64,000 nt of DNA from Cristatella mucedo (lineage: Eukaryota > Bryozoa > Phylactolaemata > Cristatellidae). The stretch's first letter is position 1, and every line of letters begins with the position of its first letter. Of the stretch, positions 49,121 to 61,215 are shown piece after piece. Under the pieces are notes generated by a model, which worked only from the letters and a program-made list of their open reading frames with translations, did not search any database and had not been told where the DNA came from. The position numbers and the translations under genes were made by a program. Location of the stretch: contig WPIO01000074.1 in the NCBI GenBank assembly GCA_009760855.2, positions 1,532,501 to 1,596,500 on the forward strand, in the 5' to 3' direction.

Positions 49121-51545
49121 CTACTAATAATAATACACTTGATAAAGCGCCCCCAGAGAACTCAATCTCTTTCTAGGCGCTTTACATTTGCTCCAAAAGA
49201 AAGGCGATCGAATGGTGAGTGTATAATGCTTAATAAACAACATGAATAACACGCTTGGGGTGACATGCACATGGTGAGCATGCACCGTGTCAGCGTGCAT
49301 AAGCATATTTAGTACGAATCACAGGGAACCACTAAATTCTGTCATAAGTAGGTGCATTTTTAATTTCTTTTTAAATATGGTCAAGTCAGGGGAGGTCGTG
49401 ATGCAAGTTGGAAGTTAGTTCCAGGCTTTGGCAGCATACAAACTAAATGCACGGTCGCCAAAGAATTTGAAGTTTGTACGAGGTATAAGGAAAAATTTAA
49501 ATTCCGAAAAGCGGGTGGTGCGTTGCTTGGCCTCGTGTGGGAGTAGATCTGATAGATAGGCTAAAGCCAAAGAATGAAGGGACCTAAAAGTGAGCAACAA
49601 AATCTTGAAGTCGATCCGTTGCTTGACTAGTAGCCAGTGCAGGTCGGCAAGAAGTGGTGCAACGTGGCAGCTCGATGCTCACGACAGACAAGCCTAGCTG
49701 CAGAGTTTTTCACCAACTGTAAGCACCTGATTGCACATACCAGTAGGCCAGCAAGCAGGGAGTTACAGAAGTCAAGACGAGATGTCACAAATGAATGGAC
49801 CAACTTTGATGTGGCATCCTTATCTAAACAAGCACAAATTTCGGCGATGTTATGTAGCTGACCAACTTGATTGTGGAGGATTTTTATTGATTATTATTAT
49901 TGATGGCAGACTTGATTGTGGAGCCAATTTCGTGCGGATTAAACAGGAGATATACTGGCAAAGCCAACTTTTAGCATTAGCCTTTCCAACTTCTGAATTA
50001 CACTTCGTTTACACATAACTAACAAGTTTGTTCTATCATCATTTAGTTAAACAACGTTTGATTCCATCCATGTGCGGATGTCATCAAAACATGCAGCAAG
50101 GGAGTTTGAGAGAATGTGACGTGCTCGAAGGCTGTGAGGGATCAAAGCAAATTTACAGCTGAGTGTAATCTGCATAAAAATGAAAGCCCAGATTGTGCTT
50201 GGCAATCACATCGGCAAGAGGGAGAGTACAAACCTTTAAAAGAACTTGACCTAGTACAGAGCTCTGAATTACCCAACATTTCAGAGGTACCTCGGATGAT
50301 ACTTGTCCATTCATCAATACTCTGGAGTCTCCAACAGAGATAGGGCTTTAACCATTGCAGAGCAGTGCCAGGGGTGCCCAGGCAAGATGATAGGCGCTCA
50401 AGAAGAACTTGGTGATCGGTAGTGTCACAAGCTACAGAAAGATCGAGCAAAATAAGCAGAGAGACTCTAATCATGTCTGCATTTCTAAGTAGGTCTCTAC
50501 ACCCGAAGCAAAGCTGACTCTGTGGAGTGATTAGCTCTAAAGCCAGACTGGAACTTACTCGCAAGGTTTGAAGTTTCAATATACAGTATATAGAGTTCAT
50601 TTGGTTTGCCACGACTGGTTCCAGTGTCTTCGATAAGAATAGTAGAAAGGAGACTAAGAGGTAGTTGCTCAAGTACTCTTGGTCTAATGTCGTTTTCTTG
50701 AGAAGTGGCCTGATGACAGATTTTTTTGAAAGGCGCTGGGGACACGACGTAAAGCTAATGACATATTAATGTTGTTAGTTATGCATGGCAGCAGCAGATC
50801 AATGCAACCTAGGAGCAGAACATTGGGAATAAGGTCTAAAGGACTTGTCTCTTTTTATTGCGATATGAACTGGAGGACGAGATCACTACTGACCTGCTTG
50901 AATGCAGACATTGAGATGCTGCAAGGAATAGAGGGAAAGCATCTTAGGGGAATAGTGCCATCGAAGGTATGGACTCCCTGATCGTGTCTATCTTCTTGAC
51001 ATAGAATCGAAAGAAGCGATCACCTAGATCATCACAGGGATCGTCAGGTAAGGAGCTAATCTGCGACCGGTTGAGGAGATAATAAATCTTCGACGTCGGA
51101 AATATTTCATTGTGCATCTGTGATTCAAAATTTTTTTATAGAAGCTTTACTTGGCCTTTGCTAGGATCAATTGGTACAACCTACAGTACTCTTGGTATGC
51201 CTTTCGATGGAAAGGCAGTCCTGATCTTGAGTGTGCTTTTTCAAGCTTTTGCTTAGTAGACCTAGCTTGTTTAACTTCCATGGTAAACCACAAGCCGTGT
51301 GGGCGAGGGCGCACAGTGCGCTTAGTCAGAGGTGCAAACTGAGCGCGTCAGCTAGTGTCGTGTTGTAGCAATCTACCAATGAAGACATATCGGAGGGGGA
51401 CTGAGAAGCAGTCGCAAGGCAGATATTCTGGCACGGACAGCATCGATGTCAAGGTTCTTGAGGTTTCTCGATTCACAGGTGATTTTAGAGGAGAAGTCAG
51501 GCACATTCTGTATACTTAATGAGATCTGCATTTAGTCAGATAGGC
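49121..51545 (-). mobile_element. Longest LINE copy (2.4 kb, CR1/L2 group), inactive
   Basis: The most complete member of the LINE in the window. On the minus strand, in order: a linker with SRNLKNLDIDAVRARISAL (about 51,470), YNTTLADALS (about 51,360), a basic stretch RPRPHGLWFTMEVKQARSTK (about 51,290), RT with FQSGFRANHSTESALLRV (about 50,510), CDTTDHQVLLERLSSC (about 50,420), WTSIIRGTSE (about 50,300), YADY in place of the catalytic YADD (50,162-50,175), then the C-terminal domain (49,430-49,900) and hairpin/ATT tail (49,121-49,190). Most or all of the endonuclease domain is missing and frameshifts are frequent. Unit 3 of the array is empty at the matching site. Confidence 0.92.
50142..50745 (-). 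pseudogene. Reverse transcriptase remnant (two overlapping frames)
   Basis: Two minus-strand frames (50,497-50,745 and 50,142-50,672) together cover the N-terminal half of a non-LTR reverse transcriptase and overlap by about 175 bases, which marks a frameshift. The first has NELYILYIETSNLASKFQSG and NHSTESALLRV. The second has LLILLDLSVACDTTDHQVLL, where the D of motif A is kept, and WTSIIRGTSEMLG. Encoded activity would be target-primed reverse transcription of the element's own RNA; this copy cannot perform it. Confidence 0.85.
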
Positions 51546-53084
51546 ACGATTTGGTAAGAATTGGTAGAGATTCATACAGTAGAAACAGGTAATTGCCAGA
51601 GATCTTCACAACAGGCATTTTAACACCAACCGAACTTGATATCACAAGTGAACAAGTTCTGGGGAGTGGCACAGCATGTAGTTTCAAAGGCCCGTAGCTC
51701 ACCTGAGCTAGGGCTCAAGCCACCAATCAAAGCTATTTGTGCTGCCTTGACAGGTAAACTTGACAAGTGAGAAATTGCAAGACAGCACTGCAGCACCCAT
51801 TTTAATGGCTTTGGAGCACGGCAGTGCATGTGGTCAATGGTTAACGACAGTTTTGCAGCACAAAATGCATTAAGTTAAGCAATGGCTTGGGCTCGGGCAC
51901 TGCATGCAATATTAATAATAATTATATCGATAATGATGATAAATTTAAAGGGATACTTGCATTCTATCCAAAGCAAATAACTCTCTTCATAGGTACTTTA
52001 CAAACATAGCGAGAGACAGAGAGAGGAAAATCTCTAATGCTACACAGCACACGTGAAAACAACTGAGACCTAGGTAGCTCACTAGGACGCATGCTAGCAC
52101 TAACTTAGCTATGGCTAGAACTGATGAGCATCAGTTCTAGCAAAATTGATGATAATATTGTATTTGCTTTACTCCCGATTGTAAGTATATCTTTTTCTAT
52201 GCACTATAAATATACGAAGAAAGTAGGCCGATCGGCTAGCCAAGTGTACATGTAAGAGTGTTTGAGAGAATGGCTGAAATCTTGATGGCTCACATACACA
52301 AGACCTACTGATCAGCAGCACTACAGATAACAATGACAACTGCACTGAAATGTGCACCACTTTCAAAGGAAACTGACTATTTGCCGGCATGCATTAACAT
52401 TCACTGGAAAGAAAGCAGGTAAGTCGGCTTTGACGACGCAGGCACACAGGAAATGGTGAGAGCAGTTAACCACATGTAAAACACTTAAAAAGCTAGACAT
52501 CACTCTTTGGCAATAGCCGAAGAGCTTTCCAGCATTACGGGGTAATGCGACAATTGAGACTACGGTGGTGCTAATTAAACGAGTTCTAGATTGCTCTGCG
52601 GACCTCCACATCACACAATAGAGGTGCCTCGAAGGCTGGAGGAACAGATCTCCAAAGCTCACGCAAGCGATGGCTGCAGAGCTACAGAACTACCATGCCA
52701 ACGGTCATAGCGCTCCACAGCTCATGTCAGTAATCGTCCAAAGCCTAAATCCTTCACGAGGAAAATTGTAAGGCCGGGCTATAGAGCACGCTTTGGCTGT
52801 AGCTAGAGAGCTCCAAGGCTTACTAAGTCCATGTCTAATAGCTGGACAGCTAATGTATCCCTCGACTACCTAACTCAATTATTCAAGTATGCCACGACCA
52901 CACAGCTCCGCAGCTCACGTGGATAGTGGCCGTAGAGCTACAGAGCGCACGCCTGCTGTTGCGATAGAGCTCACATGTCATATGAGAAACGGTTTGATGG
53001 CTATAGTCCAGACTTTTGTAACTGCTATAGAGCTCCACAACTCACGGGGGCCATGGCAAAAGTTCTACACGATGCTCGTAAGCA

Positions 53085-54308
53085 TTGGTAACCAGGCTCC
53101 ATAGCTCATGTGGGAAACTGCTATACAGCGATAGACACATTTGGCAATGGTTAAAAATCCATAAAGCTCATGACGGCTACGGCCAGAGTTCTACAGAACA
53201 AACGTACGAAATTGCAACAGCTCTCGTGGGTAACGGACTCTCGTGGGTAACGCTGGACTTCTACAGAAAATCTTATGCAGTGGCTACAAAGAGCTGCAAC
53301 TCACGTGAGAAACTGCTAAAGAGGTCAACACTTCCTCTTGCTGATGTGATTGCCAAGCACAATCTAGGCTTTCACTTCTATGAGTATGACACTCAGTTGT
53401 ACCTTTGCTTTGATCCCTCCAAGCCTTCGATCACCTCAAATTCTCTAAACTCACTTGCTGCCTGCATTGATGACATCCGCACATGGATGGCCGCAAATTT
53501 TCTAAAACTAAACGATGACAAAACTAACTTACTAGTTATGGGCAAACCCAGTGTGATTCAGAAATTGGAAACACTGACGCTCAAAATTGGCTCTGGCAGC
53601 ATATCTCCTGTCGAATCAGCTCGAAATCTAGGTGTCATATTCCAAAGCGACCTCTCGTTAGACGACCACATCAGCTCCACAGTCAAATCTGCCTATGTTC
53701 AGCTACATAACATTGCTAAGATTCGGGCTTGTTTAGATAAGAATACCACGTCCAAGTTGGTCCATGCATTCGTGACAACCCGTCTCGACTTCTGCAACTC
53801 ACTGCTTACTGGTCTACCAGCATGTGCGATCAGGGGATTGCAGCTGGTGCAAAATTCTGCAGCTAGGCTTGTCTGTCGTGAGCGTCGCTGTTGCCACATT
53901 ACTCCACTTCTTGCCGACCTGCACTGGCTACCAGTCAAGCAACGGATTGACTTCAAGGTTTTGTCGCTCACTTTTAGGTCCCTTCATTCTATGACTCCTG
54001 CCTATCTCTCCGACATAGTCCCCCATCAGGCCAAGCATCGTACCACCCGCTTTTCGGAATCCAACAGTCTACAAATACCTCGTACAAACCTCAAATCCTT
54101 TGGAGATCGTGCATTTAGTTCGTATGCTCCCAAAGCCTGGAACTCCCTCCCGACATGCGTCAGAACATCCCCTGACCAGACCACATTTAAAAGGAACTTA
54201 AAAACACACCTATTTAGACAGCATTTAGTGGGTCCCTGTGATTCGTCCTTCACGTGCTTATGCGTGCTGACACTGTGCATGCTGCCACTAACCACATTTG
54301 CATGCTGA
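53085..54308 (+). pseudogene. Reverse transcriptase C-terminal half (407-codon frame), inactive
   Basis: The longest reading frame in the window, but not a real gene. The first 80 or so codons come from array DNA; LINE similarity starts near residue 83 (STLPLADVIAKHNLGFHFY). At residues 99-102 the catalytic YADD reads YEYD, so an essential aspartate is lost. Then follow WMAANFLKLNDDKTNLLVMG (palm/thumb), SPVESARNLGVIFQSDLSLD, a long C-terminal domain with LHWLPVKQRIDFKVLSLTFR (near 280) and SFGDRAFSSYAPKAWNSLP, and KRNLKTHLFRQHL (near 380). The arrangement fits the CR1/L2/jockey-type non-LTR group. It would have acted in the nucleus on the element's own RNA. Confidence 0.9.
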
Positions 54309-54468
54309 CCCTGTGCATGTAACCCCTAACCATGTTATTCATTTTGTTTGTTTTTCAAGCATGATTTTACTTACCATGTAATTGCATTTCCCTTTGCAGC
54401 ATATGTAAAGCGCCTAGAAAGAGATTAAGTTCTCTGAGGGCGCTTTATCAAGTACATTATTATTATTA
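53331..54468 (+). mobile_element. 5'-truncated LINE, RT to 3' tail, best-preserved frame
   Basis: Copy of the same LINE lineage that starts just before the catalytic motif and runs to an ATT tail. The 3' end carries the hairpin-forming pair GCGCC / GGCGC around AGAAAGAGATTAAGTTCTCT (54,409-54,447) and then TTATTATTATT. Short ORF-end and UTR pieces elsewhere (7,995, 10,389, 21,373, 42,343) agree closely with it, so it serves as the local reference for the ATT-tail subfamily. Confidence 0.95.
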
Positions 54469-54489
54469 ACACTTGACAAGGGCAACTCC

Positions 54490-54962
54490 TGGAGTTCTAA
54501 AAACACACCTATTTTGAGCAGCATTTAGTCGGTCCCTGTGATTCGTCCTTCATGTGCTTAAGCATGCTGACTCTTTGCATGCTGCCACTACCCACTGACC
54601 TTTCCGAGCCACTAACCTTGCCGAGCTGGTTTGGTCCAGCGGTTAAGGTACCCCCCAGACCGAGGTCTGGCTGAGGTCGTGGGTTCGAGCCCGGAGGCAT
54701 ATGTGAAGCGCCTAAATAGAGATCAAGTTTTCTTAGGGCGTTATACAAATAAATAATTTTCATTTATATACATATTTAACCACACTTGAATGCTGACCCT
54801 GTGCATGTCACCCCTAACCAATGTTAATCATGTTGTTTTTCATGCATGATATTATTCACCATTCCATCACATTTCCCTTTTAGCAAATGCAAAGTGCCCA
54901 GAAAGAGATTGAGTTCTCTGAGGGAGCTTTATCAATTGGACTATTATTATAATTATTATCCC
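54490..54962 (+). mobile_element. Second LINE 3' fragment, interrupted by SINE-2
   Basis: Begins AAAAACACACCTATTTTGAG, repeats the 3' end of the copy just upstream, is broken at about 54,618 by a SINE-2 and resumes at CCACACTTGAATGCTGACCC to the hairpin (AAGAGATTGAGTTCTCTGAG) and ATT tail at 54,940-54,962. It lies head-to-tail only about 20 bases after the first copy. Confidence 0.9.
54619..54773 (+). mobile_element. tRNA-derived SINE-2, copy 2, nested in a LINE
   Basis: Head: GCTGGTTTGGTCCAGCGGTT (A-box region), hairpin CCAGACCGAGGTCTGG, B box GGGTTCGAGCCC. Tail: AAGCGCCTAAATAGAGATCA, TTTTCTTAGGGCGTTATAC, AAATAAAT, then an imperfect inverted copy (TTTTCATTTATATA). Flanking TAACC on the left and TTAACC on the right may be the target duplication. 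The better B box makes this the reference copy of the family. Confidence 0.9.
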
Positions 54963-56500
54963 TATTGCAGATCCCACGAGAGAAATTACTATACAGCTCC
55001 CCTGCATGTGTTAAAAATGGCTGCAGAGTTACTGTGCTTACGTAGGTAATTGCAACTGAATTATATAGCTCACGCAGATAGTGGATTTATATGTCAACAG
55101 CACACACTGGCGATGCCTATGTTTGAAAAACCTTACAAAGGTAAGCCTGACACCTATATAGGACACATTGGTAATAGCTCATATATTTGACATTACAAGC
55201 TGGCATCAGCCACATTGCATCCTGACTAAATGCCTCTTAGTTTTTGAGTAGCTTAACTTGAGTAGCACACTCCTGCAACGTTCAACCAGTCTTTTTGGCT
55301 TTTGGTATTGCAAACGGACATAACAGTACAATGTAGCATCACAGCAGATTTCGCTTGGGCAATTTCCGGCCAGAGCTCGTGAGGGCAATGGCTAATTATC
55401 GACAGCACTTCAGGCTATACTATTGATTTAAATAGTTACGGCATATTTAATAGCACCCGGAAATGCGTATTTCTCCTTCTCGGTATGTGAAATAGTATAG
55501 AGAGCTAGCAAATTGTTTAGCCGAAAGCACACAGGACGACAGCATCACATCAGGCATGCAGAGCATAGGATGTTTTTGTAAGTGGTCAAAGCTCACGGTG
55601 ACATGCAAATCATTGCCGACCTCGTCACATGATCTACAGCAAGAAAGTTCCCCACGTTGAGACGACTGAGGTGTGAGGGATGACCAGCTAGCGTGTTCTA
55701 CATTGAGCATCGGAGAGCAAGCTTGGGTAACAATCAGCCGAAAGACCGCCCGAGTAGAGACATATTGTGTACTGCACACGTGGGATCCGTCACAGAAGTA
55801 CACAAGCCACTGAGTCAACGGCTAGACGTCTACAGATCTCATAGAAGTTTCCTCGAAGTTGAAAATCCTATGCAGCAACAGCTCCACTGCTGAATAGCTA
55901 GAGCTTGCATCGTCTCGACGGCTAGTCATTTTACCATGGGAACGGTTAAAGAGGTCCATAACTCATATTAGCTACTAGTGTAGCTCGACAGCAACACAGG
56001 CTATATTACCGACAGTCATAAATACCGAATTGTGCGGCACTTAAAGTTAATAAAAGCTCCCTCTAGCCACTTAAATTGGGCTGCCAAAGAAGCAGGTCGT
56101 TTCGTTCGAAGGAGCCTCACACCAGCGATGGCTAGCACATGGCAGATCGACTAGCACGATAAGGCACTACATGTGGGTATGGCTGGGCAGCTAGTAAGCA
56201 CAAGGGCTGGGGGTAGTTAGTGAGTTCCGAAAGACTTATTTCAATACCTCACGACTGGAACGCTCTCGCGGGCAATGCCAATACGGTGAACATCTGGATC
56301 AGCTAAAGAGCTTCTTTACAAATCACATCGACCAGGTTACAGACATTAGCAACACCAACGTGCAATGGCTAGAAATCTCTGCACAATACACTGCAATTTA
56401 CTCTATAGGTCATAAGTTCACAGTGCAAAAGACTAGATATCACAGCATTACACATGTCAATATCATGACAGCTACACAGCTCACCTGACCTATGGCCGCA
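54963..56500. repeat. Degenerate motif DNA in unit 2 of array 3
   Basis: Scattered AGCTCACG, ATGGCTAG and CAATGGCTAGAAATC words in otherwise unremarkable sequence. A 123-codon minus-strand frame (55,447-55,818) has no recognisable motif and no support as a gene. Confidence 0.5.
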
Positions 56501-56785
56501 GACCAGTACAGCAAACGATAAGACTTTTCTAGAGATCCATAAAGCCACCCCAGGAATTGATCAGAGCACTAGACAATGTGCATTTTAACGTTGACAGAAC
56601 TTGACATCGCGAGTAGGCGAAAGATACAGTGTGGCACAGCATGTAGCTTGAATGACAGGAAGCTTTACGGCTCACCTGACCTACTACCGGAGCTATCTCA
56701 CAGCTACTACTAGAGCCCTCAACCACAGGGATTTGCTCTGGCTTGACAGGTCGGCTTGACAGATGGGAAATCGCTGGAGAGCACA

Positions 56786-58060
56786 GCAGCCCTCGTTTAA
56801 TTGGCTTCGGAGGTTGGCACTGCACGATGGCAATTGCTAACGACAGGTATGCAGCACAAAAAACATTGTGCTGGGCGACATCTGATGCCTCGTAGCACTG
56901 CGTGCAATATAATTTTACAATGTAATGGATAATATTTATAAACATAATGTTGTAGGATACATGCATAGCAACCGAAGAGAATAGTTCTCTTACTGAGTAC
57001 CCTGTAAATGACAGAGAGAGCAGGTAAATTCGTTTGGCAACGTCAAGCGAGGCAATAGCTTGAGACCAGGGTAGCTCACGTGGACGACGGCTACATCTAG
57101 ATCAAGGCATCATTGCTGGAAAAATCGATAATAATAGTACCTATGCGATATTTGAATAACACCCCGTGGGAAGCCACTCTCTTTCTAGGCACTATGTGCA
57201 CAATAAGGTTAGTTCGAGTCTTTCGGTTAGTCGGGTGTGCACGTGTGACATGGCTAGAAATTTCGGTGTCTCAGATTAGCAATGGTTGCCGATCGACAAC
57301 AATTCCAGCACTAACGATAACTATAATGGCATGTGCATCGCTCTCAAAGAGAAATGAATCCCATAACTGGTCATTCGCATACGCTAGAAAAGAAGCAGGT
57401 TCGTCGACGCAGGCATGTCAGCGATAGCTAGAGCAGCTAAGCACAGGCAGGCGACCCACAGAGCTCGATATCATACGTTGGTGATTGATTGACAGCTTTT
57501 CAGCATTGAGGATGGGCAGGCAACGTCTAGAGAACTTGAAGCACTTATTTCTAAAGCGCATAAGAGCACGATACCTTCGCACCTGGGCAATGCCTGTGGA
57601 CCTCGCAACCGTGCACTAACAATGCCTTGACAGCTTGGGCTTAGACATGGAAAGGGGCTGGAGAGGTTTGAAGCCAAAATTGCAATCGCAAGAGTGGTTG
57701 GTAGACAGCTCACATTAACGAGTGCGATTGACCTCCTCAGCACACTGTCGCAACGTCTAGAGTGCAAGAAATTACACTGGCCAATGACTGCTGAAATTCA
57801 ACACACGTTTTCAATGGCTATAGAGCTCAAAATCTTACGTGGGCTCTTGCTCAGATATCTCAACGGCATACTCTGGCAACAGCTAGGAAGCTTGGCAGGT
57901 CACCAAGCTATTTGCTAGATCCCTCACTGCAGACCTCGAGAGCTCGAGTGGGCAAATCCCAGAGAGCTCCACGGCACGCCTATGCTGTGGCTTCTTGGTT
58001 GAAGTGCTCAGCATTGCATTTGGGTAATGGCTATGGTGCTAGTCAGCACGAGAGCGACAT
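56786..58060. repeat. Array 3, unit 3 (partial, right edge)
   Basis: Collinear with 45,790-46,500 and 51,790-52,560 through 57,400; motif words continue (AGAGCTCGAGTGGGCAAATC at 57,938; TGGGTAATGGCTATGG at 58,020) and end near 58,060. Confidence 0.65.
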
Positions 58061-61000
58061 GCTAAAGCTGCTCAGTGCAGTGTCAACGACTGTTCGAGCG
58101 GCTGCGTGGTGGCACGTGAACAGCATTTGCTCAGGCATCGTGCTTAGACACGACGCAGGCTGGGCGCAGGAACAGGCTCGGCACCCAGGATCATGGTGGA
58201 AGGAGTAGAGCTGGAGGAGCGATTCGGAAGAGCAGCAGCTGGCAGAGAAAGCGTGACAGACACGGGAACCGGGTCGTGACCGAAGCTTGCACGATCGGCA
58301 ACATTCGATGAACAGTGCATTCAAAGCGGCTAGCTTCAGCAGCATAGCATGCGTGCAAGCTCAATCTCGAGTCACCGTACCTGAGCGGTGGACATATGCA
58401 GAAACCCTTTGTTGACTAGTCGCAGGGAGTTGGACATTAAACGTGAGACGTGTATTGAGGCACGAATCACAATGGATCAGGAGCTGTAACGTCATGAGGT
58501 GCTCACTAGGTGGCTAACACAGCAGGCGCCGGTGGCAGCAGAAGCACAGTCCACTCGGTCACCGTATGAGAGCTGCACACGCGGTGGCTGGGGGAAGTCC
58601 TGTCCACATGGTCGGTGAAAGATGTTGCCATTGGTGGCTGTCCTGATCCAAAAAATTTCGGAAGCTACAAAAAATAGCAAATCTGATTTAGAACAATTGC
58701 AATGTGAGCAGTTACAACCAACCAGACAGTGCTTTGCTACAGTCTATGCGCACTGCACCACACTAGTGGCGCTATTATTTGACAGCTTTTCTGGACAGCT
58801 TTCTGTTTCTCTTTCTAATGCATCTGTGAGAGCTTGGGTCAAGATAAGGATTTAGGTGCCACGGGTGGCTGCTACCAAAACCTGACACCGTGCTGAAAGT
58901 CTCAGTATGGCTACTTAGACTACGATAACCTCTATCGAAAGTTCACTGATGGTTTGGGAAATCTACATAATAGAATCGCATATGTCATACTTGTGGGCCT
59001 GAATGTTATTTACATTATGTAAATTAAATTAATAATTGGTCAGGAAAGAAAATATCTTAACAAAATGAGGCTTTTGTGGATCAATCTCATTTTCCCTGCA
59101 GAAGTTAGGTCAGCCCAATACTAATTAACAGGCATGCAAACTAACTTTAGAGACCTAAAACTATTTAAAAAAAATTATAATTCATGTGTATGGCCCATAA
59201 GAGAACCTAGTCTTTATCCAGACCCTTCAGATATGCCACAGGGCTTGCACCAATAGGCTTGGTAGTCAAAGGCCAGCACCTCGATCCCTATGCGAGTCCA
59301 GGGCGACAGTAACGACTGATTTTTACAGCTGCAGGTTGAACAGCTGCCTGCATAACAAGCAGCTCTAACGCTGCATAGCTGCCTAAATAAGCTGCACTGG
59401 AGCAGTTTCTGCATTTCGCTGTCAATACGTCATGGAGCTAGCCCTACTGGCATCGGACACTCCGCGGTCAGGTGAGGCATGCAACCCTTTTACTTAGGAG
59501 GTGCTGCATGAATGAAATAGAGACAAACTCCTTCTACAGCCTCTATTAAGAATGTTTAAAGGTGCCAAAAAACAGACACTTTCTGTTTCTGTTACGCCGC
59601 CAGCCAATAGACATTACATCATTCGTGGTCTATTGCACAGAAAGCTGAGGTAAAATTGTTCAAGTTTGTGAGTACTAACTACTACAGGAATTATTTAATA
59701 CTTTCCAGACGAAAAATAAGAATGCTCATTTGACAGGACTTCTCTTTGACCTCAATTTAAGGGGCTGATAAGCAACTGCTAATCTACTGACACAGGAAAA
59801 ACGAATCTCACAGGATAGCTACTCTGTTATGCAGCTTATTATTATGCAGCTTATTATTTTGTTTCTACCCTCAGCGAAATTGTAATGCTTAAAATCCTCT
59901 TTCAAATTTTTCAATTAAGCTATACCGCATGCGACCCAACTGAGTACACCATGGGGAAAATGGGTTACATACAAGTTTAAAGTTTCCGCTATGGCACAGT
60001 CATTCCGAAAATCGTACTTAACGCCCAAGCAGAAACTCTTCTCTCAGGAGAGAAATTACCTTGGCAGACCCAATCAAACACGCTACGACTATCCAATAAA
60101 TTGAGATGTCACTATTGCAACACATACTTTCAGTAGGTTGCCGTGCACAGACTCGTGTAAACACAGTAAACTCATGTAAACAGAACCCCACTAACTGTCG
60201 AAAGTGAGGCAATCACTAAAATTTGTATTGTGGCAGCCAAAAATGGGCAATCGAGGCAATTAACCCCTTCTGCTTGCATGTGTCCACAGGCAAAGCGGCC
60301 AATCTGCACAGAGAACGCACACCCTGCACAGTTTGTGCAATACCACGGTTAACTGCGCAGGTATTGGAAGCAGCAGTTATTTCGCAAAGACACGCACTGC
60401 TGTCTTCTCTTTCGAGGCCCGAACTCAACTGCAAGGGCTAAACGGTTAGCTTATAGGCTTAATACGTGGTTTTCCTGTTTTAAAACTATACATTCTCCGA
60501 GTGTTTACGCCAATGCGACCACGTCAAGATAAGCAGTGCCGAAACGGGCGGTGCCCACTTAAAGAACCTAGCTTAGCGATTCACGGCAAAGGCAATGCGG
60601 TGAGCCCTGCATGCAGCAGTGGAATCACAACTGCACCGGGCTCACTCACGGCAAGTGGTGTGCTACTGTCTCGACGTACGTGCAGCAAAGAGTTGCAAGA
60701 AGCGTACATTATCCAGCAGAGCTCTCTGCCAAATAGCAAGCAAGAATTGTCGGCTACTCGTGTTTCAGGCTGCTGCTCTACAAAGAAAGACCTCTAGATA
60801 TATGGGCAGTCAGCACCTGGCATAGTCAAATTGCTGAGTTAGAAATCATCGAGTCTTTCCCAAAAAAGGTATATTCCAACAATCATACCACGTCATATTA
60901 TTTTCGTCTTGGATGGCTACACTTGGTGTCGATCCACTCATGACTTCGATGTGAGCAAGCACGTGATGGTTTAATTTAAACCAACCGATGTCACACTACG

Positions 61001-61105
61001 AGCGAGTCTGGTTTGCCTATCAAGCAGATAGATGACAAGCACTTAACCAGCAGTAGTAGTTCGAGTTCAGGGAATGCATCGCCGATGCAGGCACAATCAA
61101 ATTAA
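58061..61105. other. Single-copy-like DNA, no feature seen
   Basis: No gene, element or repeat is recognised on either strand. Frames are under about 100 codons and lack familiar motifs. The 58,975-59,060 and 59,160-59,180 stretches are AT-rich. Confidence 0.45.
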
Positions 61106-61107
61106 AA

Positions 61108-61215
61108 TGTGGCTGATTAAGCAGCCTCATTTGTTTAGCAGCAGACAGGCATTTCCGGCTATGACCACTGCTTGCAGTGGGCAATAAAGAATCGCTCACT
61201 GTACAGCTAGTACCT
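61108..61215 (-). mobile_element. SINE-1 fragment
   Basis: Plus-strand words TGTGGCTGATTAAGCAGCCT, CATTTGTTTAGCAGCAGACA, TTTCCGGCTATGACCACTGC, TTGCAGTGGGCAATAAAG and AATCGCTCACTG give the family body; the tRNA-like head is missing or unrecognisable. Confidence 0.65.

Larger units (their letters stand above)
45600..51789. repeat. Array 3, unit 1 with two LINE insertions
   Basis: Anchors: 45,660-45,700 (matches 56,410-56,450), 45,790-45,900 (matches 51,790-51,890 and 56,786-56,890), 46,020-46,070 (matches 52,030-52,090 and 57,020-57,080) and 46,345-46,440 (matches 52,328-52,420 and 57,318-57,400). The 30-bp motif recurs (for example 46,690-46,900 and 48,271-48,400). The two LINEs at 46,920 and 49,121 account for about 3.8 kb of the unit. 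Confidence 0.65.
51790..56785. repeat. Array 3, unit 2 with LINE insertions
   Basis: Second unit: AT-rich segment (51,905-51,960), the CACACGTGAAAACAACTGAG block (52,050), the TGATGATAATATTGT block (52,148), a dense motif run (52,660-53,320), two LINE copies (53,331-54,962), and degenerate motif DNA to 56,785. The minus-strand frames at 51,620-51,829 and 56,529-56,966 share CLAISHLSSLPVK / SPAISHLSSRPVK only because the units are duplicates. Confidence 0.65.

Noticed and set aside
51620-51829. Minus-strand frames with shared AISHLSS peptide (also 56,529-56,966) as a gene family
   Set aside because: The similarity follows from duplication of the array 3 unit; the frames start and stop at different places.
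53085-53330. First 80 codons of the 407-codon frame as an N-terminal domain
   Set aside because: This part is array 3 motif DNA fused by chance to the truncated LINE; LINE similarity starts only near 53,331.
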